Source of the DNA: Corallium rubrum
Lineage: Eukaryota > Cnidaria > Anthozoa > Scleralcyonacea > Coralliidae
Direction of reading: 5' to 3'
NCBI GenBank assembly: GCA_964035015.1
Contig: OZ035997.1
Location: 19,635,563-19,699,562 of the forward strand
Length of the DNA stretch: 64,000 bases
Both the position numbers and the translations under genes were made by a program. Below are positions 45,816 through 56,292 of the stretch, in pieces. Position 1 is the first letter of the stretch, and each line of letters opens with the position of its first letter. A model generated the notes under the pieces. It saw nothing but the letters and a program-made list of their open reading frames with translations, was not told the origin of the DNA and ran no database searches.

Positions 45816-46210
45816 GGACCCGCCCCATCCTAGCTTTCGCCGCGGCTTTTGCAGAATATGTCCTTAAATGTTTTTTCAAAAAGCGTTAAAAAGGGGTTAA
45901 ACCAGATTTATAATTAGGGTTAGGGTTTATTTTGTGGTTAGGTTATCAAAAAGATTGGTAAAAACTCGAGACTGAAGCTTGACGACAAACTTGGAAAAAA
46001 CAAATTTGACGACATATGTTGGAAAAGCCGCGATAGGACTGGACCTCTCTCCTCCGCAGAGATTCTTTCGGAGATTTCGGGGATCGTCGGAGATGTGTCA
46101 GAATCACCCGAAACCTCCAATCTCCGAAATCGAACCTCTGTGGAGGAGAGAAGGACTGGACGGGTCCTTTTGAGTCATCCCTTCTAACATCGACCGTTTC
46201 ATTAACCGCA

Positions 46211-46341
46211 GATCAATTTCAAAGCAATCACGTGGTGTATTCTTATGTACCACGCTTGTTTAAGTGCTTAACAATTGGATGTTTATCACGTGGTACATGT
46301 GAATACACCACGTGATTGCTTTGAAATTGATCTGCGGTTAA
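46211..46341. mobile_element. palindromic MITE with CACGTG arms
   Basis: ttaaccgcagatcaatttca ... tgaaattgatctgcggttaa. Arms of about 43 bp are perfect and include atcacgtggtgtattc. Confidence 0.94.
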
Positions 46342-46488
46342 TATCACGAAACTGTCGCCTCGGAAGCGATGAAAAAATGGTCGATGTCTCGCTCTACTTG
46401 TTTTAGTAGTATATAACTTCAGCAAAAAGTCATTATGATCATGTACGTCACACCATGTGACATTTATATTTATAAAAGAACATGTATA

Positions 46489-46800
46489 CTACGCGTGCCC
46501 TGATTGGTCAATTGCCGTGTTTGGATCAGAGTATCCAAACACGGAAAATTCCCGCCAAAACGATTTTTTTAAAATGTTGGACAGTATACCATATTCACTT
46601 GTGATTATTTTATAAAAGAAATACCAAATGGTTTTTTCCATGTTTGGAGACTCTTGTCCAAACACGTGGGAAATTGCTCGACTTTCCAAAAGCTAAAAAC
46701 ACTCGCCTACTCGTGTTTTGTTACGCTTTTCCCAATTTCTCGCGTGTTTGTATCACAGTATCCAAACACGGAGAACCATTTGGTATTTCTTTAATCAAAC
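46489..46800. repeat. degenerate repeat with 'gtatccaaacacgg'
   Basis: The words gtatccaaacacgg and ccaaatggt recur in direct and inverted form. Old mobile sequence; no gene. Confidence 0.5.
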
Positions 46801-47019
46801 AACCTTGACATATCCCAAAAACAGATAAGAGTACCAGAGAGTGAGAAGGTACCAGAGAGTGTATACTGTAGAATTTAATGTAAAAATAAGGGAAAACAGA
46901 AACACGTGTATTACTTAGATAGCTATATGACTATAGCACGAAAGATAAAGAACGGGATATTTTTCATAATAAAAAAATGGGGTATGGTAGTAATAGGCAG
47001 ACCCTAACAAGCCTGCAAC

Positions 47020-47045
47020 TAAGATTGGGGGGGGGGGGGGGGGGT
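47020..47045. repeat. poly-G run
   Basis: About 20 consecutive G's; a second G run (about 17) is at 47634-47650. Confidence 0.9.
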
Positions 47046-47361
47046 GGATTGCAACCTCTGCCCTTTTTATAACAGTGCTCTTTTTACGAGAGTGCTTTTT
47101 TGTGTTACAGCAGACTAAATAAAAGAAGCAACGTAGTGTCTAAAAATTGTCAAATTCCTGTTTTGTTTTTATTAATGCCTTTTCGCATTGATGTAAAAGG
47201 CAGGAAAATGCCATTCTGTGAACGATCAACATTACAATAAGTAAATTTTAGTATCGGACGAGAAAGAAACAACAGAAAGTAACGCTAGTCCGGTGTTTTG
47301 ACGAAGTTAAAGAAAGTGAAGACTAAGAAATACAAGATAAAAGTGCCAATATAATAAACTG

Positions 47362-47500
47362 CTCAACCTCGACCGTTAGGTCTTTACGGTATAATATTAA
47401 ACCTTGGTCTTGAACGTATTAACCTCGCTATCGCTCGGTCAAATCAGCAAGACCTCGGTTCGATATTTTACCGCAAAGACCTCACTCTCGGTTAGTAGTT
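47362..47500. mobile_element. fold-back with 'cctcg' arms
   Basis: aacctcgaccgttaggtctt ... aagacctcactctcggtt, with cgctatcgctcgg in the loop; related in layout to 10170. Confidence 0.75.
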
Positions 47501-48064
47501 AGTAGTTAGTAGTTAGTAGCCAGTAGCACATTTTCTATCATTATTGGCTTCATAAAGATCCTGTAACATTTTAATACAATGTCGTCCACTCTATCCGTGT
47601 CTTTCTCGTTTTGTTGGGGGATTTTTTAGGTCAGGGGGGGGGGGGGGGGGATTGATGGACTAAGAAATCCCGATTTGGGATATTTTAAATCCAGTCGAAA
47701 GCCCTGTCCGTAGTCCATGCAGTGTTTACTTGAAGCCTTCCTGGTAGTCAACTAAATTTGACAGCCTGGAATCACTGCCCACTTTTTCAAGTATCTTCTA
47801 CCAGACACAAACAGTGGAAAACAAATGCGTTCTTTAATTATTGTTAAATGTTTTATTCTCCGATACGGTTTGATTAAAAATCTCCAAAATAAATCGGCTA
47901 CGGTGCTACGATAAAATTCAATCAAATGTTATCTTGTAATTTCGGTTTCCAAAGATGCATGCATCGGAGCATTATAAAATCCATTCATTTCATCTCGACT
48001 AGTCGCAGATCACATAACGAGGCACATTCCTCAGAAATGTTGCAATCCCAGTGCAAGTTAATTT

Positions 48065-48220
48065 TCAGAATGAATTCAAGTTCTTGGATGGTTTCTTTTC
48101 TAACTTCTTATAGCAGCTTTTACAAACAGGAACTTTATTTTCAGAGTAATGTCCTGGTAGAGAAGTTTGATAGTCGATGCACCTGCGACAAAATACAAGG
48201 CCACAGTTCCAGCAGTGGTA
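48065..48220 (-). CDS. MTMR-like last exon (second half of FYVE)
   Basis: The acceptor is tttttcag, then YHCWNCGLVFCRRCIDYQTS ... VPVCKSCYKKLEKKPSKNLN, SF and stop TGA. Four Cys/His pairs complete the zinc sites started in the previous exon. Confidence 0.9.
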   Translation of the reverse strand, partial: YHCWNCGLVFCRRCIDYQTSLPGHYSENKVPVCKSCYKKLEKKPSKNLNSF

Positions 48221-51200
48221 CTGAAAAAGAAGAAAACACGATTAGTTTAACTTTTAGTATCCCGTTACACACCGTCTTAAACGACGTCAAGTGGGCAGGG
48301 CTTTGAAGTGAGGGAAATTGTGGGGGTAACAATGCTCATTAGTATGCGATAACTAGTGGGATAACTACAATCCTGGACAAAAGTGCTTGGGACACTATGC
48401 GAAAATCAGCTGTTTTAACTTTGTAACATTGCAAAAGATATACAGTTTAATAAGAGCCCCCGTCTCTGCTCCCCCTTACCCCCTCAATGGGGAAGGTATC
48501 ACTGGAGTAGAGTCTCTGCAGAGCTCCCACCCGCACCGGTACCACCCACACGAGAGCTCATATTCACCGAACGTTCTACACTCCACAAACAATCTGTTGT
48601 TCATGCATGCATGTGGGAGCGTATTTGTGTCATTTTGGAGCAAACTGCACAGAATCGCCGCGCCTAAATTGTTTCTTTCTTCGATTTTGTTTAATTCGCC
48701 ATTTTCAGACAATTCTAAAATCGGCAAAGTGGCCCAACAATTTTGTCCATGATTGTAGTTATCCCAGTCGGATAACTACGTATCACGCTATGCATACAAA
48801 TGAGATTAACACTGTTAATTTAAACAGCAAATGGCTTTCATTCACAATGAACATTCACTGAAACAAAGCATTTTATCGTTTATCAGAAATGTGGTTTAAC
48901 CTTGCTTTCCATCAGCTATTGTCTTCTCATGTAACTTTGTGTGTGTCATGAGATAAGATGGTTAATTAATGGTCACTCGTGTGATATGGGATTTAACATC
49001 CTCCTTGAAGCTTAACAGCCACTCGGGCCTACAGCCCCTCCTGGAAGTTAAGCTTCACTCACGGTGTTAAATCCCATATCACACGAGTCGAGTGACCATT
49101 AACTAACCTATACTTATCACATTTCTTCTTGACAAACTAATGCAGACAACTGCCTATAACTTCTAGTGTCCTTCGCAGACGTTCTTAGGGTTCGCTCAGA
49201 CTTTAATTTTCTAAAGACTATATCATTCAACAATATAAAAAGTTGAATGATGAATGATTTAGATTCATTATTAAAATAGACCATTTGCACGATGACGTGA
49301 GATGGCGTTGGGTGACTACAACTACCAGAATGCATTGCCAGTATTCTAGTGTTTCGGCTAAAAGGGATGACTCAAAAGGATCCGTCCAGTCCTTTCGCGG
49401 CTTTTCCGAAATATGTCGTCAAATTTGTTTTTGTCCAAATTTGTCGTCAGTGCGTCTCAAGATTTTAGCAATTTTTTCGATACCCTAACCACAACATAAA
49501 CCCTAACCTTCATCAGAAATCTGGTTAACCCCGTAGCAAAACATATTTAACGACATATTTTATAAAAGCCGCGAAAGGACTGGACGGGTCTCTTTGAGCG
49601 ATCCCTTTTAGCGGAAACCCTAGAATACTGGCAAAGCATTCTGGTAGTTGTAGTCACCCAACGCCATTCATCGTACGTCAACATGCAAATGGTTTATTAA
49701 TCGCTATTATGAAAGTGGTACGCTAACATACCTTTCTGGTCAATGGATCTAACGGTGTAGCACACGAGCACTGAGTAACTCCACGAAATGATTGCCAATC
49801 TAATGACAACCGTGGATTATCGTTAGTTAAATCATTCATTGTAATACCCTGGCGCCTTAGTTCTTTTTCAATCGCACAAATGCGGTTTTCATCATTAGTT
49901 GCTGGAGTTTCCTTTATTTGCATATCGTTCTGTGCTTGTTCAGAATGGTTATTTACATCCGAACTGGAGTCAGTATCAAGTTCTTTCTCGACGTTAGGTC
50001 CATCAACCACTTTGTTCTCGGAAATGTTGCCAGTGTCTTCCTCAAGAATCTTTTTCATTAATCCAATTCTCTGAAATTTAAAAAAAATGAAAAAAAATCG
50101 TTGTAACTGGAAGACGGGCGAAATATTGTAACCGAAATACCTAATTAACTGGGCGGTCAATTAGCCTAAATTGTTTTACATCAAAACTTTCGTTTGCATT
50201 CTCGTACATTTCGTTTGTGTCCAAGGAATGGAAAAATTCAACAGATAATAGACGCCTCAATAAAGAACTAACTAGTAAGCATTTATAATAGTAATAAGAC
50301 CGCAAATTTTAAAAGTTTTATTTTTTTAAAAATCGTGATGAAAATTTAGTAAAAGGCTTGTTTTAGACGAATTTTAGCTCGTTTTCCCCTCTAATGGCGG
50401 CCGTCAATATTCCTCTCATTTTTAGCCCCAATTCCCCCTCTAGTCTTACATTATGATGTCTATGGAGAAAACCCTCTAAGATCAGGGTGGAAAAACGCAC
50501 TCAATCTCATTGGCCAAATCGTGATCACGTGGTGTTTAATGCTTCACTCGGCAGAAAGAAAACAGTATAATGTTTCCAGCACGATCACAAATTTGTTCAG
50601 GTAAATATAATGATTATCGCATAAGATCAAAGACCAGGAAAGAACTTTTGACTCTGGTCTCAAAAGAAGAACTTGTTCGGTAAGAAATATTTTATTTTCT
50701 CAAAAGAAAGATATCTATGCACATCTTGAAACTCGGTCTGAAAATTCATTAAAGAAATTTCGTATTTGTTTAGTAGAATTGAAGTTATACGGAATTGGAG
50801 TGCTATGCCTTTTAACCCTTTCACCGTCAGACCTTTTCCCTTGACGAGTAAAATCGTCTGGCGTTAGCCAGAGTAAAATACTACAGGGCCACCACGGTTG
50901 CACGACACAAGCTAAGACCTAACTGTTGATTTTACGGAGGAAGGAAAATCGCAGAACCCCACGAAAAACCCTCGAAGCACAGGAGAGAGTCCGAGAGACC
51001 AACTAAACTCGACTCACATGAAATTCAAGTTCGAGAACGGGGTTATTCCCAGACGGTCACCCATCCAAGTACTAACCCCGTCCAACTGGGCTTAACTATT
51101 GGTGGTGAAAGGGTTAAAGTTCTCAAGTGATATTGCAGATTTCGCGTCCGTAAAACTCAATGCTTCCCTCGGTGCCAATCAACAAGTGTATAATCTCAAC

Positions 51201-54200
51201 CGGACAGCAACCAATCAGCATGCGCATTAGCCAATCTCCCAAAGAGAACCAGCTCGCAAGTTCCCTGCTGGCAGAGGTCTCTCAACAGGAAAGAGACCAC
51301 CTCTGCAAACATCCGATACTTTTCTTGTCGCGCATGTGCGAAGCTACCTTGACAACGAAGTTCAGAAACACAAGATATGCATGAACAACAAGAGCCGATA
51401 ACCGAGTGTTTCACCAGCTCATTGAGTCGTCTTGTAACTTCCCAAGCACTGTGACAAAGTATTCTTATTTCTTTATGGAAAAAATGTTTTAAATAGTAAA
51501 TAAAGAGATAAAAACAAGGTTACAGAAGCTCAACTGGCTCAGGAACGCTAATTGTTACACTCTAGCGCTACCATGCAGGTAAACAACTCGTTGGTCATTG
51601 CGTAAGCACGCTCAGTAGCCAATCAGAATGTGTGTTGTACCAAACCTGTTTTCAAAACTGGCTTGACACGTCCATGATTCTTGGACGGCGGCTACATCAA
51701 ACAAGTATCGGATGTTTGCAGAGGTCTCTTTCCTGTAGAGAGGCTTCTGCCAGCTGGGAAGCTCGCAACCTACACGTGCATAACTTCGAGTATTCATCGA
51801 AAAATGAGCTCAGTCGCATAATTTTGAATCATCTTTAACAAGATGGCTTTAATACGTTGGTGAGGTATTACGTACTCTGCTACAACCGTTATCGAATGAC
51901 TGAATTGTACACGTATTATACATGCAACACTTTCATAATAGCGGTTAATTTGAATATTTTTTATGTGCATCCTAATAAGCCTTTCTGGCCTCCTTTGTGT
52001 ATCTACAATACAAAATAATCTTTGCTTCATAACGAGGCCAGAAAGGCTCATTTAGATGTACATAAAAGAATATTTAAAGTGAAGGCTTTTATGAAAGTGG
52101 TCTATATATGACTGAACCAGGCCGCTCGCCTTTCAGTAAAACTCGAAATATAGTAAGGTTGGAGTACTGCCGAAACTACTGAACGTAGTTTCTAACGTTT
52201 CGAGCGAAGACCCTTCGTCAAGGCGTCACGTTTCTCTCTGACGAAGGACCTTCACGTTTCTCTCTGACGAAGGACCTTCACGTTTCTCTCTGATGAAGGA
52301 CCTTCACGTTTCTCTCTGACGAAGGACCTTCACGTTTCTCTCTGACGAAGGACCTTCACGTTTCTCTCTGATGAAGGACCTTCACGTTTCTCTCTGATGA
52401 AGGACCTTCACGTTTCTCTCTGACGAAGGGCCTTCACGTTTCTCTCTGATGAAGGACCTTCACGTTTCTCTCTGATGAAGGACCTTCACGTTTCTCTCTG
52501 ACGAAGGACCTTCACGTTTCTCTCTGATGAAGGACCTTCACGTTTCTCTCTGATGAAGGGCCTTCACGTTTCTCTCTGATGAAGGCCCTTCACGTTTCTC
52601 TCTGACGAAAGGCCTTCACCTTTCTCTCTGACGAAGGACCTTCACGTTTCTCTCTGACGAAGGACCTTCACGTTTCTCTCTGATGAAGGCCTTTCACGTT
52701 TCTCTCTGATGAAGGCCCTTCACGTTTCTCTCTGACGAAAGGCCTTCACCTTTCTCTCTGACGAAGGACCTTCACGTTTCTCTCTGACGAAGGACCTTCA
52801 CGTTTCTCTCTGATGAAGGCCCTTCACGTTTCTCTCTGATGAAGGCCCTTCACGTTTCTCTCTGACGAAAGGCCTTCACGTTTCTCTCTGATGAAGGGCC
52901 TTCACGTTTCTCTCTGATGAAGGGCCTTCACGTTTCTCTCTGACGAAGGACCTTCACGTTTCTCTCTGATGAAGGGCCTTCACGTTTCTCTCTGATGAAG
53001 GGCCTTCACGTTTCTCTCTGATGAAGGCCCTTCACGTTTCTCTCTGACGAAGGGCCTTCACGTTTCTCTCTGATGAAGGGCCTTCACGTTTCTCTCTGAT
53101 GAAGGCCCTTCACGTTTCTCTCTGATGAAGGCCCTTCACGTTTCTCTCTGATGAAGGGTCTTCACGTTTCTCTCTGATGAAGGACCTTCACGTTTCTCTC
53201 TGATGAAGGGTCTTCACGTTTCTCTCTGATGAAGGACCTTCACGTTTCTCTCTGATGAAGGGCCTTCACGTTTCTCTCTGATGAAGGGCCTTCACGTTTC
53301 TCTCTGATGAAGGACCTTCACGTTTCTCTCTGATGAAGGCCCTTCACGTTTCTCTCTGATGAAGGACCTTCACGTTTCTCTCTGATGAAGGGCCTTCACG
53401 TTTCTCTCTGATGAAGGACCTTCACGTTTCTCTCTGATGAAGGACCTTCACGTTTCTCTCTGACGAAGGACCTTCACGTTTCTCTCTGACGAAGGACCTT
53501 CACGTTTCTCTCTGACGAAGGACCTTCACGTTTCTCTCTGACGAAGGACCTTCACGTTTCTCTCTGACGAAGGACCTTCACGTTTCTCTCTGATGAAGGA
53601 CCTTCACGTTTCCCTCTGATGAAGGACCTTCACGTTTCTCTCTGACGAAGGACCTTCACGTTTCTCTCTGACGAAGGACCTTCACGTTTCTCTCCGATGA
53701 AGGACCTTCACGTTTCTCTCTGACGAAGGACCTTCACGTTTCTCTCTGACGAAGGGCCTTCACGTTTCTCTCTGACGAAGGGCCTTCACGTTTCTTTCTG
53801 ATGAAGGACCTTCACGTTTCTCTCTGATGAAGGACCTTCACGTTTCTCTCTGATGAAGGACCTTCACGTTTCTCTCTGATGAAGGACCTTCACGTTTCCC
53901 TCTGATGAAGGACCTTCACGTTTCTCTCTGACGAAGGGCCTTCACGTTTCTCTCTGATGAAGGGCCTTCACGTTTCTCTCTGATGAAGGCCCTTCACGTT
54001 TCTCTCTGATGAAGGCCCTTCACGTTTCTCTCTGATGAAGGGTCTTCACGTTTCTCTCTGATGAAGGACCTTCACGTTTCTCTCTGATGAAGGGTCTTCA
54101 CGTTTCTCTCTGATGAAGGACCTTCACGTTTCTCTCTGATGAAGGGCCTTCACGTTTCTCTCTGATGAAGGCCCTTCACGTTTCTCTCTGATGAAGGACC

Positions 54201-55881
54201 TTCACGTTTCTCTCTGATGAAGGCCCTTCACGTTTCTCTCTGATGAAGGACCTTCACGTTTCTCTCTGATGAAGGGCCTTCACGTTTCTCTCTGATGAAG
54301 GACCTTCACGTTTCTCTCTGATGAAGGACCTTCACGTTTCTCTCTGACGAAGGACCTTCACGTTTCTCTCTGACGAAGGACCTTCACGTTTCTCTCTGAC
54401 GAAGGCCCTTCACGTTTCTCTCTGACGAAGGACCTTCACGTTTCTCTCTGACGAAGGACCTTCACGTTTCTCTCTGATGAAGGACCTTCACGTTTCCCTC
54501 TGATGAAGGACCTTCACGTTTCTCTCTGACGAAGGACCTTCACGTTTCTCTCTGACGAAGGACCTTCACGTTTCTCTCCGATGAAGGACCTTCACGTTTC
54601 TCTCTGACGAAGGACCTTCACGTTTCTCTCTGACGAAGGGCCTTCACGTTTCTCTCTGACGAAGGGCCTTCACGTTTCTTTCTGATGAAGGCCCTTCACG
54701 TTTCTCTCTGATGAAGGACCTTCACGTTTCTCTCTGATGAAGGACCTTCACGTTTCTCTCTGATGAAGGACCTTCAGGTTTCTCTCTGACGAAGGACCTT
54801 CACGTTTCTCTCTGATGAAGGACCTTCACGTTTCTCTCTGACGAAGGACCTTCACGTTTCTCTCTGATGAAGGACCTTCACGTTTCTCTCTGACGAAGGA
54901 CCTTAGCTCAAAACGTTAGAAACTACGTTCAATATTTCCGACAGTAATCAAACCTTACTATATTTCCATTTGCATTACAACACCGCCTTACGCAGCACAC
55001 TACTTTTATTTCAGTAAAACTGACTTGTCTTGAAAACAAGAAACCTAGAAATTTGAGCAATATAAATGCGCCCTGCGAGCAGACCCCCTTATAAATACTC
55101 GCTGCTAGCAACTCGTAAAATAAGGCTCTGCCGAAATCGAGTCGAATCTCTGTAGCGCATGCGCGAGAAACATTGTCAACCCACTTCCGTTTAATATTAA
55201 CTTAATCTAGTGACGAGAGCGATTGTACAATTCATTCCAGCGAACTCTTTTGCTGCCAAAAGGATCATGGCCTCTGGGGACGAGAATGTTGTGCATTGAA
55301 ACACTATTAAATATGTGTGGTGGGGTTTGCAGATTATTATTAGAACAAGACGTTATTTTTAGAGCAACTATTCAAGAGCTAAAACAACCGTGATTTTGTG
55401 AGGATATCAAAAGTTTATATTTCACCTTCGAACGTCGCGTTTTGTTGGAGACCTGAACAAGCACTTTTACAATGGGCTCAGATTTGGCAGTCGGTTTCCC
55501 CCTAAATTCAATGCGTGCGACCTAAAAACCGGTTTGATGGAAGAAAACGAGATTGACTAGTCCAGAAGATTGGACTGCGGCGACTTGAAAGATTCATTTC
55601 AGCAGAGCCTTATTTTATGAGTTGCTAGCAGCGAGTATTTATAAGGGTCTGCTAGCAGGGTGTACAAATGAAAACAATCCCTAAAAAATTAAACGCCATT
55701 TACAAGGGTTATTCACATAAGAATATGTGCTACAAAAATATCAGGATACGTTACCTTAGTTAGCAGAGAAATATGATCCTGAATAGAGTCGTTTTGATCA
55801 ACTAGACTAGTAATAGAATCTATAACGGTTTCTCGAGGATGAACATTATTTTCATGACGATTATACATTGCTCTCCAAAAT
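48065..55881 (-). CDS. myotubularin-related (MTMR6/7/8-like) protein with C-terminal FYVE finger, 3' part of gene
   Basis: Three exons (55881-55755, 50070-49732, 48220-48065) join in phase to give the last 208 residues. The first starts FWRAMYNRHENNVHPRETVI, which resembles the end of the phosphatase region of the MTMR6/7/8 group. It is followed by a coiled-coil-like SITSLVDQNDSIQDHISLLT. An acidic linker precedes a FYVE finger: TQCSCATPLDPLTRK, YHCWNCGLVFCRRCID, LPGHY, VPVCKSCYKKL. In the family these act on or bind phosphatidylinositol 3-phosphate on endosomes. The catalytic domain must lie upstream, probably outside the window. The FYVE call is firm; the MTMR call is by recall. Confidence 0.78.
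48283..48960. mobile_element. DNA element (same family as 983-2260) with nested insert
   Basis: Left block 48283-48355 and right block 48754-48930 match 983-1055 and 2080-2260. Between them, 48364-48767 has its own inverted ends (tgggataactacaatc / gattgtagttatccca, then tggacaaaa / ttttgtcca). Confidence 0.8.
49277..49700. mobile_element. palindromic MITE
   Basis: Outer ends ttaaaatagaccatttgca / gcaaatggtttattaa, then gttgggtgactacaactacc / ggtagttgtagtcacccaac. Inner core gcggcttttccgaaatatgtc is shared with 45830-46030. It lies in the last intron of the MTMR-like gene, ending 32 bp from an exon. Confidence 0.9.
49732..50070 (-). CDS. MTMR-like penultimate exon
   Basis: The acceptor is aatttcag, the donor AAG-gtatgt; 113 codons. 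It encodes RIGLMKKILEEDTGNISENK, an acidic serine-rich linker, RRQGITMNDLTNDNPRLSLD and TQCSCATPLDPLTRK. This last part holds the first zinc-binding cysteine pair of the FYVE domain. Confidence 0.9.
50816..51113. mobile_element. piggyBac-like MITE, copy 2 (TTAA target)
   Basis: TTAA flanks at 50812-50815 and 51114-51117; ends CCCTTTCACC and GGTGAAAGGG. It shares aatcgtctggcgttagccag with 10691-11225. A 5S-derived SINE is inserted in it. Confidence 0.88.
50925..51098 (-). mobile_element. 5S rRNA-derived SINE (SINE3-like)
   Basis: The minus strand begins tagttaagcccagttgg and has ggttagtacttggatgggtg and accgtctgggaata, i.e. the 3' two-thirds of 5S rRNA including the internal promoter region. 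A tail of ccgttctcgaacttgaattt and tctctcctgtgcttcgagg follows. The 5' third of the 5S sequence is missing, so it is not a working 5S gene. Confidence 0.85.
51200..51790. mobile_element. inverted-repeat element
   Basis: gcagaggtctctcaacagg...tgcaaacatccgatactt (51270-51322) has its inverse at 51702-51768, separated by about 380 bp. Long open frames are incidental. Confidence 0.75.
51930..52108. mobile_element. MITE family C, diverged copy
   Basis: cactttcataatagc...tttatgtgcatcctaataag, ctttctggcctc / gaggccagaaag, tgtacataaaagaatattta. Same plan as 8454-8627. Confidence 0.8.
52145..54965. mobile_element. fold-back element with a giantly expanded tandem core
   Basis: Left arm: cgaaatatagtaaggttgg, ctgccgaaact, acgtagtttctaacgtttcgagc. 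Right arm: gctcaaaacgttagaaactacg, tttccgacag, aaccttactatatttcc. Between them is the 26-bp array. Family members at 24890 and 31424 have a single core, so amplification happened inside a mobile element. It lies in an intron of the MTMR-like gene. Confidence 0.88.
52225..54903. repeat. 26-bp tandem array, ~103 units
   Basis: Unit: acgtttctctctgaYgaagg then Nccttc. Each unit has a short palindrome gaaggNccttc. Variation is mainly C/T in gaYgaa and in the central base(s). Marker variants (tttccctctg at 53611/54495, tctccgatg at 53691/54575, tttctttctg at 53791/54675, gggtc at 53156/54040) are all exactly 884 bp apart, which is 34 units. Confidence 0.97.
55071..55664. mobile_element. MITE, 594 bp
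   Basis: Ends ccctgcgagcagaccccctt / aagggtctgctagcaggg, continuing ataaatactcgctgctagca / tgctagcagcgagtatttat and ataaggctctgc / gcagagccttat. It lies about 90 bp from the MTMR-like exon at 55755. Confidence 0.93.
55755..55881 (-). CDS. MTMR-like exon, third from the end
   Basis: The acceptor is cattgttag, the donor AAG-gtaacg. It encodes FWRAMYNRHENNVHPRETVI, DSITSLVDQNDSIQDHISLL, TK. It begins with one base completing an upstream codon. Confidence 0.82.
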
Positions 55882-55971
55882 CTAACAATGGAAAGAAAAA
55901 AAATTGCTATGCAATGACATTTAAAGTGGGACGATAAACATGCATCTCTCCAAGTCCTCTGTTGGGAGTGT

Positions 55972-56053
55972 CTCGAAAGCCATATATACTATCGAATCAT
56001 GCAAGACCAAGTAAACGGCCAAGACACGATGTTATAAAATCTAAGATATGTAT
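55972..56053 (+). repeat. duplicate of the TPX2-like pseudogene end
   Basis: tcgaaagccatatatactat...aatcatgcaagaccaagtaa...aaatctaagat matches 59510-59593 with few changes, in the same orientation. Both copies keep the open frame RKPYILSNHA(R/K)PSKR. Confidence 0.85.
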
Positions 56054-56292
56054 TGACTAGCTCGCCACGTAGCGCATCAATGAACACGTTATAACTAAAA
56101 TATGCAAATCTGCGCCCGGCAATAATGACCGAGGTCTTATATCCGATCATGTCCCTAGCAGATATCGTAACATCTCTTCGTCAAACAAAGTCTTGTTCTG
56201 TTATAATACATACATACTAATTTTTTGAATATTTTACATGCTTAATAAAGTACTAATGTTGCGTAACAATGACTACATTGTTTTCTACCAAG

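Larger units (their letters stand above)
45520..46405. mobile_element. nest of at least four palindromic MITEs
   Basis: The outer arms gcgagactattttttcatcg (45562) and cgatgaaaaaatggtcgatg (46367) enclose an element running from about 45607 to 46185 that is related to 49340-49630. That one contains MITE family D (45668-45815). A further palindrome (46211-46341) lies next to it. Confidence 0.85.

Noticed and set aside
48387-48861. Frames of 80-120 codons
   Set aside because: They fall in the nested inverted-repeat insert and overlap on both strands.
51034-51098. 5S rRNA gene
   Set aside because: The 5' third is missing and a SINE tail follows.
51196-51838. Short frames on both strands
   Set aside because: They follow the inverted arms of a repeat and are mirror images of one another.
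52225-54903. CRISPR-like array
   Set aside because: Units are directly tandem with no unique spacers, in a eukaryotic intron, and derive from a transposable element core.
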